Shown: piece by piece, positions 50,232 to 60,008 of the stretch
Position numbering within the stretch: position 1 is the first letter of the stretch
Layout of the letters: each line of letters starts with the position of its first letter
From: an uncultured Lachnospiraceae bacterium
GTDB lineage: Bacteria; Bacillota; Clostridia; Lachnospirales; Lachnospiraceae
NCBI GenBank assembly: GCA_948473115.1
Contig: CAOKWI010000012.1
Span: forward strand, 1-64,000
Reading direction: 5' to 3'
DNA length: 64,000 bases
Notes under the pieces: model-generated
Told to the model about the DNA's origin: nothing
The model's database searches: none
The model's input: only the letters and a program-made list of their open reading frames with translations
Translations under genes and position numbers: made by a program

Positions 50232-50297
50232 TCATAGAATATCAAAACGTTATTTTTAATTATACCGCATTGGGGGGGTTTTACATCATCCTTTTTT

Positions 50298-51629
50298 TCA
50301 CAATATCACCTGAAATTTCGCAAAAAGCATGATCTGAAAGATGCCGTCCTCACAAAAGCAGCCGATGTTTCCGCCTGTCTTGTCCGCGAATGCGGACACG
50401 CTCTGCATCCCCAGGCCATGATTCTTTCCTTTTTGGCTTTTGGGCAGTCCGGTCACGGAGTCGAAGAGAATTTCCTTTTCATATGGGTTTTTCATCTGGA
50501 TCAACAGGTGATCCTGCCCGCAGCGGAGTTTTACGTCAATAGTCTTTGCTGTTTCTTTCAGATCCTTTACACAGTTGATGGCATTTTCCAGAAGGTTGGC
50601 TGTGACCAGCGCCAGCTCATAGTCATTCACAGGGAGATTCCTGGGCACTATGACGTCCAGACGGACATCGATGGCAAGGGCAGCAGCTTTCCTTATCATT
50701 TCGGAGAGAATGGAATTGACAATGATGTTTTCACAGTATTTTTTAAGCTTATTTTCATCAGCCACTTCATTGATATGAGCCGTGATTTTTCTGATTTCCG
50801 TATATTCCCCCTGGGTCAGCAGGGAATCTATCATATTGGAAAAATGCCTCATATCATGGCGCAGGATTTTCAGGTTCTGCTCAGACTGCTCCACCAGGTA
50901 ATATTGGCTTTCGAGACCCCTGATATAGGACTCAAACAGTACATTTTTCAGATAGATGCCGGCATTGTCCGACTCGCTTTTTACATATCGGAACACGGTC
51001 ACATAGGATACAAACATTGTGACCATGAAGATCGTGACACCGGGGATATTGCGTGGATTGTCATAAAGAGTGTAGGGAAAAAAGGCTAAAAAAGAGAATC
51101 CACAGTAGAAAAACACGGGAATCAGACACAGTTCCCACCAGATTTTCGTCGTCTGTCCCTCATAGGCCTTCAGCCAGATTTCCCTGATCCTGGAATACAG
51201 GATCAGCAGGATTGCCAGGTGTATGAGAAATCCACCGGTCAGGGAAAGCCATGCATTCCCTGTATAGATATGTAAAATGGAAGAGGAGATACTTCCGGTC
51301 AGACAATAGTTCGATGCGCTGAGGGACATAAACAGAACCCTGTTGTCCCTTGTCCGTGAGATAAGGATTCCTGTGGACTGTGTCACAAAAATCTGAAGGA
51401 GGGTTACAGCGATGTAGCACATGCCACTGTCAGGGAACAGGCTCAGTTTCAGAAAATCGGTCAGCGTCAGGAGCAGACAGGAGGCGGCACAGATCCCCGC
51501 TGTCTTTTTCTTTGTATAGTGATGTGTGGCAAAGGAGTAAATGTACAACATCAGGAAGATATGGCTTATAAAATAAGAAACATTTTTAAAATAATCCATG
51601 CTTATATCCTTTTGCGCGCCATGGCGCAT
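50298..51629 (-). CDS. GHKL-domain sensor histidine kinase
   Basis: Polytopic N-terminus, LRHDMRHFSNMIDSLL, TANLLENAINCV, GKNHGLGMQSV. Confidence 0.9.
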   Translation of the reverse strand: MRHGAQKDISMDYFKNVSYFISHIFLMLYIYSFATHHYTKKKTAGICAASCLLLTLTDFLKLSLFPDSGMCYIAVTLLQIFVTQSTGILISRTRDNRVLFMSLSASNYCLTGSISSSILHIYTGNAWLSLTGGFLIHLAILLILYSRIREIWLKAYEGQTTKIWWELCLIPVFFYCGFSFLAFFPYTLYDNPRNIPGVTIFMVTMFVSYVTVFRYVKSESDNAGIYLKNVLFESYIRGLESQYYLVEQSEQNLKILRHDMRHFSNMIDSLLTQGEYTEIRKITAHINEVADENKLKKYCENIIVNSILSEMIRKAAALAIDVRLDVIVPRNLPVNDYELALVTANLLENAINCVKDLKETAKTIDVKLRCGQDHLLIQMKNPYEKEILFDSVTGLPKSQKGKNHGLGMQSVSAFADKTGGNIGCFCEDGIFQIMLFAKFQVIL

Positions 51630-51665
51630 ATCTTTTTTCCGGTCCTGTAGTATTGGTGTTTTGAA

Positions 51666-52397
51666 TCAGTACTGCTCCGAGACAAATAAGAGATAATCCC
51701 TTTTCACGCCGGGCGCCCTGGTCTTGCTGACGGGGATGCTTGTTCCGCTTTCCATGACAACACTGTCCGGCGTCAGTTTGCTGACGGACTTCAGGTTGAT
51801 CAGAAAGGATTTGTGGACCTGGAGAAAATTTCTGTACTCCAGAAGCTCCGCGATTTCCTGGTCGAAGGATTTCCGGATAAAGATGCTTCTGATGACGGCG
51901 CCGTCTGTCAGGTGGACTTCCAGCATACGGGATGCGTTTTCAATATATTCGATTTTGGATCGGGGCACTGATATCAGACCGTCCTTTGTCTTGACCGGAT
52001 AGACGGGGCCTTTGTTGGACTCTGTGAGAGAGCGGGCAAAATCCATCGCCTCGAAGAAATCCGGTTCCCTGACAGGCTTCAGCAGATACCTTGCGGCATG
52101 GACCTGATAGGATTCCAGCGCGAAGTCATCGGAGGAAGTGATGTAGATGACCACACTTTCGCTGCCCTGTTTCCGGAGCAGAGCGGCGATATCAATCCCG
52201 TTTTTCCGGGGCATGACCATGTCCAGCAGATAGATATCAGCCGGTTCCCCTTGCTGTATCTGCCGGTACAGTCTGTCGGAATCGGAATATTTTTCGATGA
52301 CAAAATGGACATCGGGAAATGAAGCCCAATATGTCTTGAGCAGCTTTTCTATTTTCAGCATGTCTTCAATGCTGTCGTCACAGATCACGATTTTCAT
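51666..52397 (-). CDS. LytTR-family response regulator
   Basis: IVICDDSIEDMLKIE receiver; LytTR IEYIENASRMLEVHL, LQVHKSFLINLKSV. Confidence 0.92.
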   Translation of the reverse strand: MKIVICDDSIEDMLKIEKLLKTYWASFPDVHFVIEKYSDSDRLYRQIQQGEPADIYLLDMVMPRKNGIDIAALLRKQGSESVVIYITSSDDFALESYQVHAARYLLKPVREPDFFEAMDFARSLTESNKGPVYPVKTKDGLISVPRSKIEYIENASRMLEVHLTDGAVIRSIFIRKSFDQEIAELLEYRNFLQVHKSFLINLKSVSKLTPDSVVMESGTSIPVSKTRAPGVKRDYLLFVSEQY

Positions 52398-52682
52398 TTG
52401 TAAACTCCTGAGTGTTATTGCTGTTTATGCGAAAGCAGGCTAAATCATTTTAACACATTTTTATTTCCGTTTCAGATTTATTTTATTTTTTTCTTAGAAA
52501 TTGAACACACTTTGGACACATTTACCGTTTATTATGTATCTTAGATAGTTGATGAACTCACTATCTCCCCCCTCATAAGAAAATAGCGAAAGGCCTCGGC
52601 GCAAGCCGGGGTCCTTTCGCGTCCAGGGGGACGTGCGGGAGAAGGGACGGCACGTCCCCGCTGTCCCCTTCACTGATAGGTT

Positions 52683-53338
52683 GTAACAGTTCAGCCCTGA
52701 TCGTGCCAGGCGGCTTGGGTTTGTGGAGGAAGGGACGGCGCGGGGGAGACAGGGGTACTTTCTGCGACGGCTCGATGGGCGTTCCGAGGAGCCTTATGCA
52801 CGGCAAGGTTCTCAAAGAGGGGTGTTTACACACCCTCTTGGGCTCACCTCGCCGAAGTCTCCTCTCCACATCTCACTCACGCCGCAGAAAGTACCCCTGT
52901 CTCCCCCGCGCCTATATCCGGCAAGGGAAAATGCACCCGCGCGTGTTTCTGGCAAGCCCCAATATCCCCGCACCTGTTTTCTATAAATATAAAATATTTT
53001 GATCTGGCTTTTTTCATATTATATAATTGCGAGTTTCTTTGATGTTTGGCTCTATATAATTTCAAATTGCGGAAAGTCAGGCGGTGACGTGCTGTCCTGT
53101 CCTGGGCGGACTTTGGGGGGCGGTCTTAGCGGAGATGAAATCCACTGCCTACGCAGACTATGGCGCGAAGACGCAATTCGCGCCATAGGGACGGTTGGTT
53201 TTTAACCGTCCCGTAGTCGTAGTTGGCAGTTAGTTCAGATCCGCGTTGCCCCGTCCGCCCAGGACAGGACAGCATGGCGCCGCCGTCCCCGTCCCCTTAG
53301 CAAAAGAACGCCTGGTACGATCTGGACTGAACTGTTAC
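52683..53338. mobile_element. 656-bp non-coding GTAAC-terminated element with giant hairpin
   Basis: ~31-bp imperfect TIRs (GTAACAGTTCAGCCCTGATCGTGCCAGGCGG / RC GTAACAGTTCAGTCCAGATCGTACCAGGCG); flanks GATAGGTT / GATAGATT; no plausible transposase ORF. Confidence 0.82.
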
Positions 53339-53422
53339 GATAGATTTCCGGCGAGAGAAAAAAAGGGTGGTAGAAATCCATAAATTAGAGTAAAATAGAT
53401 TAGGTATGGATTACGGAAAGGC

Positions 53423-54910
53423 TTGGTGACCGGATTGAATTTATTGAAACTGCTGGAGAAGTTGGATTATGAATGTGTACAGGGAAGCACGGACAGGGAG
53501 ATTGCGGAAGTGGTGAACGATTCCCGCAAGGCATGTCCGGGCTGCCTGTTTTTCTGTATAGAGGGAGTGAAATACGACGGCCATGACAGGGCGGCGGAGG
53601 CAGTGGGGCAAGGAGCGGTGGCGCTGATCACCTCCAAGCCTGTGGAGGGTGTGAAAGATCAAGACGTGACGGTGATCCGTGTAAAAGATACCCGCTATGC
53701 AATGGCCTTCATCGCGGCCGCATGGTACGGGTATCCCGCGGAGAAACTGAAAGTGATCGGCATTACGGGAACCAAGGGAAAGACCACCACCACCTATCTG
53801 GTGAAATCCATTCTGGAGCATGCGGGATTTCAGGTGGGACTGGTGGGAACCATTGAGGCGATCATCGGGGAAGAACATATCGCGGCGGCGAATACCACGC
53901 CGGAATCCCTTTTGCTGCAGCAGGATTTTGCAAGGATGGTGGAGGAGGGACTGGACACGGTTGTCATGGAGGTGTCCTCCCAGGCATTAAAGCTGCACCG
54001 TACCCAGGGCTTTGTGTTCGACTATGGCATTTTTACGAATCTGGAGCCGGACCATATCGGTCCCGGCGAACATGACAGCTTTGAGGAATATATGGAATGT
54101 AAGGGCCTTTTGTTCCGGCAGTGCAAGGTGGGTATCGTCAACGGTGATGATGCCCATACCGGACAGGTGGTCAAGGGACACACCTGTGAGCTGGAAACTT
54201 ACGGCATGGGAGAAAACTGTATGCTCCGCGCTGAGCGTCCGGAGCTGATCCATGCGCCGGGCAGGCTGGGAGTGGATTTCCATGTCGGGGGACTGATGGA
54301 CTTTGACGCGGAAGTGCCCATGCCGGGACAGTTCAGCGTCTATAACGCGCTCTGCGCCATTGCCATCTGCCGTCATTTCGGTGTGGAAGTCCCTGCGATC
54401 CGGCAGGCGCTGCTGGAGGCCCACGTGAAGGGAAGGATTGAGAAGGTCAGGGTCTCCGACCGGTTTACGGTGCTGATTGATTACGCCCATAATGCAATGG
54501 CCCTGGAAAGTCTTCTGACCACCCTGAAAGCATATCGTCCCAAACGCCTGGTGTGCATGTTCGGCTGCGGTGGGAACCGCTCCAGGCTCCGCCGCTATGA
54601 GATGGGGGAGGTCAGCGGCAGGCTGGCGGACTTTACCATTATCACTTCGGATAATCCCAGGGACGAGGAACCCCAGGCGATCATAGACGACATCAAAATG
54701 GGCATGGCGAAGACAGAGGGCAGTTATGTGGAGATCTGCGACCGCAGGGAGGCCATCGCCTATGCCATTTCCCATGGGCAGGAGGGCGACATTATCGTCC
54801 TGGCGGGAAAGGGGCATGAGGATTATCAGGAGATCAGAGGGAAAAAATATCCCATGGATGAACGTGTGATCATCAAGGAGCTTCTGGACGGGGGATTGGA
54901 GCACATCTGA
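53423..54910 (+). CDS. murE: UDP-N-acetylmuramyl tripeptide synthetase (MurE)
   Basis: GITGTKGKTTTTYLVKSIL, TTPESLLLQ, DNPRDEEPQ motif. Start TTG 53423 or GTG 53426. Confidence 0.93.
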   Translation: MVTGLNLLKLLEKLDYECVQGSTDREIAEVVNDSRKACPGCLFFCIEGVKYDGHDRAAEAVGQGAVALITSKPVEGVKDQDVTVIRVKDTRYAMAFIAAAWYGYPAEKLKVIGITGTKGKTTTTYLVKSILEHAGFQVGLVGTIEAIIGEEHIAAANTTPESLLLQQDFARMVEEGLDTVVMEVSSQALKLHRTQGFVFDYGIFTNLEPDHIGPGEHDSFEEYMECKGLLFRQCKVGIVNGDDAHTGQVVKGHTCELETYGMGENCMLRAERPELIHAPGRLGVDFHVGGLMDFDAEVPMPGQFSVYNALCAIAICRHFGVEVPAIRQALLEAHVKGRIEKVRVSDRFTVLIDYAHNAMALESLLTTLKAYRPKRLVCMFGCGGNRSRLRRYEMGEVSGRLADFTIITSDNPRDEEPQAIIDDIKMGMAKTEGSYVEICDRREAIAYAISHGQEGDIIVLAGKGHEDYQEIRGKKYPMDERVIIKELLDGGLEHI

Positions 54911-54920
54911 CGAGAGATGA

Positions 54921-54959
54921 GGAAGTTTCAAGAAATAGAGGTTATTTCTTGAAACTTCC
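54921..54959. other. Perfect 16-bp hairpin between murE and priA
   Basis: GGAAGTTTCAAGAAAT-agaggtt-ATTTCTTGAAACTTCC, no U-tract. Confidence 0.7.
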
Positions 54960-55034
54960 GGAGAAACTGTGGACAGTCCATAGGGAAATGCCGATCTGAT
55001 CTGTGTTTCCCTGAGGGCGGGACGGGAGAAGGCT

Positions 55035-57347
55035 GTGGCTGAGTTATACGCGGATGTCATTGTGGACATATCACATGAAAAACTGGATAAAAGCTTTCAG
55101 TACCGTGTGCCGGAGCGGCTTCGGACAGCGTTGGATACGGGGATGTGCGTCACAATTCCCTTCGGGAACGGAAACAGGCTGATCAGAGGCTATGTCATTG
55201 GAATGGACGGAACCTGCAAGTTCGATCCCGCCAGGACAAAAGACATTCACGATATCGCCCCAAAGGGCGCGGAGGTGGAGGATAAGTTGATCACCCTGGC
55301 GGCCTGGCTCAGGCGCAATTACGGCTGTACCATGATTCAGGCGTTGAAAACCGTGCTTCCGGCGAAGCAGTCGGTGAAGAAGCTGGAGCATAAAACCATT
55401 GAGCGGCTGATGACAAAGGAAGAGATCATATCCCTGCTGGGTGAGAGCGAGAGAAAGAGACAGACGGCAAAGACCAGGCTTCTGCGGGAACTGGTGGAGC
55501 AGGCATCCCTTCCCAGGGAGTGGGTCACGGGAAAGCTGGGCGTCTCCGCCCAGACCATCAGCAGCCTGGAAAAAGCAGGGGCTATCCGGGTTGCCACCTC
55601 CCGGACTTTCCGGAATCCGGTGAAGCTGGAAAAGTCGGAGGAACACAGAAATACCCTGAGCGAGAGCCAGCAGCGGATCGTCAGGGAGGTCATGGGGGAC
55701 TTTGACGGCGGGAAGCCGGGTACATACCTGCTCCACGGGATCACCGGCAGCGGCAAGACAGAGGTCTATATGCAGTTGATTGAAGAGGTCCTGTCCCGGG
55801 GCAGGCAGGCCATTGTCCTGATCCCGGAGATTGCCCTCACATATCAGACGCTGCTCCGTTTTTACCGGCGCTTCGGGGACCGGGTCAGCGTCATCAATTC
55901 CACGCTCTCACCGGGGGAGAAATATGACCAGTGTGAGAGGGCGAAAAAGGGGGAGATCGATGTGATCATCGGTCCCCGGTCAGCGCTTTTTACCCCGTTC
56001 CCCAATATCGGCATGATTGTCATGGACGAGGAACACGAGGGCAGTTATAAGAGCGAATCCACTCCCAAATACCACACCCGGGAAACTGCCTTGGAGGTGG
56101 CAAGGCTGCATGGCGCCAGCGTGGTGCTGGGATCGGCCACGCCTTCCCTGGAAGCCTATTACAGGGCGAAGGCGGGAGAGTATAAGCTGTTTACACTGGG
56201 GGAGCGCCTTACGGGGGGCCGGCTTCCCACCGTGCATACCGTAGACCTGCGGCAGGAGCTAAAGGCGGGGAACCGTTCTATTTTCAGCGTAAAGCTGCAG
56301 GAGCTGCTGGCAGATCGTCTGGGGAAGGGGGAACAGAGCATCCTGTTCCTGAACAGGCGGGGATATGCGGGATTCATTTCCTGCAGGGCCTGCGGCCATG
56401 TGATGAAATGTCCCCACTGCGATGTCTCTCTGTCAGAACATAAAAACGGTATGCTGATCTGTCATTACTGCGGTTACAGCGAACCGAAACCGCCGCGCTG
56501 CCCCAAGTGCGGCTCCAAATATATCAGCGGTTTCCGGGCGGGAACACAGCAGATCGAGGAAAAGCTGCGGGAAATGTTTCCCGGTGTCCGCACGCTGCGC
56601 ATGGATGCGGACACGACAAGGACGAAGGACAGCTACGAGAAAATCCTTTCAGCCTTTTCCAACCAGGAGGCGGATGTGCTGATCGGAACCCAGATGATCG
56701 TGAAGGGCCACGATTTTCCCAAGGTCACGCTGGTGGGCGTGCTGGCGGCGGATCTGTCCCTAAGCGTGGGAGATTTCCGGGCAGGGGAAAAGACCTTTCA
56801 GCTGCTCACCCAGGCGGTGGGCCGCGCCGGACGGGGAACACTGCCGGGAGAGGCTGTGATACAGACGTACCAGCCCGACCACTACGCGGTCGTATATGCG
56901 GCGAAGCAGGATTACGGGGGCTTTTACGGAGAGGAAATCCTCTATCGGGAGATGCTGGGATATCCGCCTGCGTCCCATATGCTGGCGGTACAGGTATTTG
57001 CCAGGGAGGAGGAACGGGGCAGGCTTCTGGCAGAGCAGCTGGCGGCCGCGTCGCCCCTTGACCGCAGGGACGGAGAACTTCCGGGGACGGCATTTCCTGG
57101 CCGGGAGGAGGGAAATTCTCCAGGGGCGGGAAAGCGTTCCGGAAACGGGGAGGGCATGACTTTGATCGGGCCGGCCCCGGCGTCCATTGGAAGGATCAAT
57201 GATATATTCAGATTTGTATTCTATGTGAAATGTACAAAGTATGATAAATTGATACACATAAAAGATATACTGGAACAAAAAATACAGGTGATGCAGTTGA
57301 CAAACGAAATGGTACAGTTTGATTTCGACCCGTTGAATACAATGTGA
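55035..57347 (+). CDS. priA: Primosomal protein N' (PriA helicase)
   Basis: GITGSGKTEVYMQ, DEEHEGSYK, CPHCDVSLSEHKNGMLICHYCGYSEPKPPRCPKCGS zinc motifs. Confidence 0.96.
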   Translation: MAELYADVIVDISHEKLDKSFQYRVPERLRTALDTGMCVTIPFGNGNRLIRGYVIGMDGTCKFDPARTKDIHDIAPKGAEVEDKLITLAAWLRRNYGCTMIQALKTVLPAKQSVKKLEHKTIERLMTKEEIISLLGESERKRQTAKTRLLRELVEQASLPREWVTGKLGVSAQTISSLEKAGAIRVATSRTFRNPVKLEKSEEHRNTLSESQQRIVREVMGDFDGGKPGTYLLHGITGSGKTEVYMQLIEEVLSRGRQAIVLIPEIALTYQTLLRFYRRFGDRVSVINSTLSPGEKYDQCERAKKGEIDVIIGPRSALFTPFPNIGMIVMDEEHEGSYKSESTPKYHTRETALEVARLHGASVVLGSATPSLEAYYRAKAGEYKLFTLGERLTGGRLPTVHTVDLRQELKAGNRSIFSVKLQELLADRLGKGEQSILFLNRRGYAGFISCRACGHVMKCPHCDVSLSEHKNGMLICHYCGYSEPKPPRCPKCGSKYISGFRAGTQQIEEKLREMFPGVRTLRMDADTTRTKDSYEKILSAFSNQEADVLIGTQMIVKGHDFPKVTLVGVLAADLSLSVGDFRAGEKTFQLLTQAVGRAGRGTLPGEAVIQTYQPDHYAVVYAAKQDYGGFYGEEILYREMLGYPPASHMLAVQVFAREEERGRLLAEQLAAASPLDRRDGELPGTAFPGREEGNSPGAGKRSGNGEGMTLIGPAPASIGRINDIFRFVFYVKCTKYDKLIHIKDILEQKIQVMQLTNEMVQFDFDPLNTM

Positions 57348-57438
57348 TCAGGGGGAAATGATGATAGGGAAGCCGCAGGAAACAGCGGGCTGTTTCTTGA
57401 AGATGCTTCAATGGCTGCATGGAAAGGACAGGTTGAAA

Positions 57439-57915
57439 ATGGCGATTCGTAATATTCGCGAAATGGGTGAAGAGGTGCTTTATAAAAAATGCAGGGAGGT
57501 CACGGAGATGACTCCCCGCATTAAGGAATTGATAGAGGATATGCTGGAAACCATGTATGAGGCAAATGGGGTCGGACTGGCGGCGCCCCAGGTAGGGATC
57601 CTGAAACGCATTGTGGTGATCGATGTCACAGGCGAAGATCCCCATATCCTGATCAACCCCCGGGTCGTGGAAACCAGTGGGGAGCAGACCGGAAACGAGG
57701 GTTGCCTGAGTGTGCCTGGGAAATGCGGCGTAGTGACCCGCCCCAACTACGTCAAGGCGGTGGCGCTGGACGTAAACATGAAGGAGTTTGAGATAGAGGC
57801 GACGGAACTTCTGGCCCGTGCCATCTGCCATGAGGTGGATCATCTGGAAGGCCACCTCTATGTGGAAAGAGTGATAGGTCCTTTGAAGGACGTGGAATAT
57901 GAGGATGAGGACTGA
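57439..57915 (+). CDS. def: Peptide deformylase
   Basis: GVGLAAPQVG, EGCLSVPG, CHEVDHLEG. Confidence 0.97.
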   Translation: MAIRNIREMGEEVLYKKCREVTEMTPRIKELIEDMLETMYEANGVGLAAPQVGILKRIVVIDVTGEDPHILINPRVVETSGEQTGNEGCLSVPGKCGVVTRPNYVKAVALDVNMKEFEIEATELLARAICHEVDHLEGHLYVERVIGPLKDVEYEDED

Positions 57916-57929
57916 CAGGAGGCTGGTAT

Positions 57930-58880
57930 ATGAAGATCGTTTTTATGGGGACGCCGGACTTTGCGGCCGGCGCCCTTGAGGCGCTGATCGGCGCGGGACA
58001 TGAGATCACCGCTGTGGCGACGCAGCCGGATAAGCCCAGGGGAAGGAGCAAAGAGCTGCTTCCACCGCCGGTGAAGCAATGTGCGTTAAAGCATGGTATT
58101 CCGGTGATGCAGCCGAAGCGGATCAAAAGGCCGGAGGCGGTGGCAGAATTAAGGCAGTATCCGGCGGATGTCTATATCGTGGCGGCATTCGGACAGATCC
58201 TGTCACAGGAGATCCTGGATATCCCCCAATATGGCTGCCTGAACATTCATGCATCCCTTTTGCCCAAATACCGGGGCTCTTCCCCCATTCAGCATGTGAT
58301 CATTGACGGGGAAAAGAAGACGGGTGTCACTATCATGCAGATGGACGCGGGGATCGACACGGGAGATATGCTTTATAAAAAGGAGATTCCCATTGCGGAC
58401 ACGGATGACTATGAGACCCTGCATGACAAGCTTATGGCGCTGGGAGGAGAGGCCATTGTGGAAGCCCTGACTCTTTTGGAGCAGGGAAAGCTGGTGCCGG
58501 AAAAGCAGGACGACTCCCTGAGCTGCTACGCACCCATGATCGAAAAGAGCATGGGAAGGATAGACTTTACCGGGAAGGCGACGGCGCTTGACAGGCTGAT
58601 CCGGGGACTTACGCCATGGCCGGGCACCTTTACCTTCTGCCGGGGAAGGCAGCTGAAAATCTGGAAGGCGGAGGCGGTAGCATCGGACCGTGTGGGGCGG
58701 GCGCCCTCCGGGGCAGTGCCCGGGGAGATCCTTGCAGTGGACAAGGACACCCTCACTGTGATGACAGGGGAAGGGGCGTTAAGGATATACGAACTGCAGC
58801 TGGAGGGAAAAAAGCGTATGACGACCCGCGATTTCCTGCTGGGTGTGAAGCTGCAGCCGGGTGAGCTGCTTGGCGAGTAG
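57930..58880 (+). CDS. fmt: Methionyl-tRNA formyltransferase
   Basis: MKIVFMGTPDFAAGALEALI, NIHASLLPKYRGSSPIQ, GVTIMQMDAGIDTGDML. Confidence 0.97.
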   Translation: MKIVFMGTPDFAAGALEALIGAGHEITAVATQPDKPRGRSKELLPPPVKQCALKHGIPVMQPKRIKRPEAVAELRQYPADVYIVAAFGQILSQEILDIPQYGCLNIHASLLPKYRGSSPIQHVIIDGEKKTGVTIMQMDAGIDTGDMLYKKEIPIADTDDYETLHDKLMALGGEAIVEALTLLEQGKLVPEKQDDSLSCYAPMIEKSMGRIDFTGKATALDRLIRGLTPWPGTFTFCRGRQLKIWKAEAVASDRVGRAPSGAVPGEILAVDKDTLTVMTGEGALRIYELQLEGKKRMTTRDFLLGVKLQPGELLGE

Positions 58881-59049
58881 AAACCGCCGGAATGAGCCAG
58901 ACTAAGGAACTGTCACGAAATAACATGTCAATAGTCCGCAGGATTTTCCTTCGCCAGTGCCGTTTGAAAATCAGGCGCACAGCGGGCTATGTAACTGAAG
59001 ATGAATTCTTTAACAGTTTCTGGGGAATCACTGAGAAATTAGGAGGAAT

Positions 59050-59769
59050 ATGGCTATGGGATATCGTTATTTTGGTTTTTACTGGGATCCTACGTATGTG
59101 CTGGTCATTATCGGCATGATCCTTTGTCTGGGGTCAAGCGCCCTGGTCAACAGCACCATGAAGAAGTACAGCCGGGTTCGCAATATGAGCGGCATGACGG
59201 GCGCGGATGCGGCCAGACGCATTTTGAACAACGAAGGACTATATAATGTCCAGATAGAATGTCTGCGGAGTGATAAGGGTGACCATTATGATCCGCGGAC
59301 CAATACCGTGAGACTGTCGCAGCAGAATTTTAACGGTGCCTCCGTCACTGCGGTGGGTGTGGCGGCGCACGAGTGCGGGCATGCCATCCAACACGCGAAA
59401 GGCTACGCCCCGCTGAATGTCAGAAGCGCGCTGGTGCCGGTGGTGAATATTGCGGGAAATCTGGGAATGCCCATTATTTTGATCGGTGTGCTCCTAAGCT
59501 GGAATACCGTGCTGATCCAGATAGGCATATGGGCGTTTGCTCTGGCGGTGCTCTTTCAGCTGGTGACGCTGCCGGTGGAATTTAATGCGTCCACCCGCGC
59601 AGTGGCGAAGATCGAACAGTACGGGCTTCTGACCGCCCAGGAGAATACCGGCTGTAAGAAGGTCCTGACGGCAGCGGCATTGACTTATGTGGCCGCAGCC
59701 GCCTCCTCCATCCTGCAGCTGCTGAGACTGGTTATGCTGTTTGGCGGCGGGCGAAGGAGAGATGACTGA
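59050..59769 (+). CDS. Zinc metallopeptidase, YugP family
   Basis: VAAHECGHAIQHAKGYAPL and multi-TM C-terminus. Confidence 0.93.
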   Translation: MAMGYRYFGFYWDPTYVLVIIGMILCLGSSALVNSTMKKYSRVRNMSGMTGADAARRILNNEGLYNVQIECLRSDKGDHYDPRTNTVRLSQQNFNGASVTAVGVAAHECGHAIQHAKGYAPLNVRSALVPVVNIAGNLGMPIILIGVLLSWNTVLIQIGIWAFALAVLFQLVTLPVEFNASTRAVAKIEQYGLLTAQENTGCKKVLTAAALTYVAAAASSILQLLRLVMLFGGGRRRDD

Positions 59770-59852
59770 CGCCCGGCGGCAGATGCAGGAGAAAATGCCC
59801 CCGGTAGAAGCAGGAGAAAATGGCTCCGGCGGATGCGGAAGGGAAGGCTGTC

Positions 59853-59999
59853 GTCTGGCATCACAGAAGAGGTGGAATGGTAATGGCCGCTGTCTGGCAT
59901 CACAGAAGAGATGGAATGGTATGGCCGCCGTCTGGCATCACAGAAGAGATGGAATGGTATGGCCGCCCTCTGGCAGCACAGAAGTAAAAGGATGGAATG
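59853..59999. repeat. 38/39-bp tandem repeat between yugP-like and rsmB
   Basis: GTCTGGCATCACAGAAGAGATGGAATGGTATGGCCGCC-type units starting at 59853, 59892, 59930 and 59968. Confidence 0.93.
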
Positions 60000-60008
60000 G
60001 GAAGGAAC

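Noticed and set aside
52703-53002. 99-aa ORF in the 656-bp element as a possible transposase or peptide
   Set aside because: No SD or recognisable domain, and it runs through both hairpin arms.
58892-59119. 75-aa + strand ORF between fmt and the YugP-like gene
   Set aside because: Overlaps the start of the clearly coding YugP-like gene in another frame; no supporting motif.
59853-59999. 38-bp repeats as CRISPR or integron attC sites
   Set aside because: Head-to-tail repeats without spacers and no integrase nearby.
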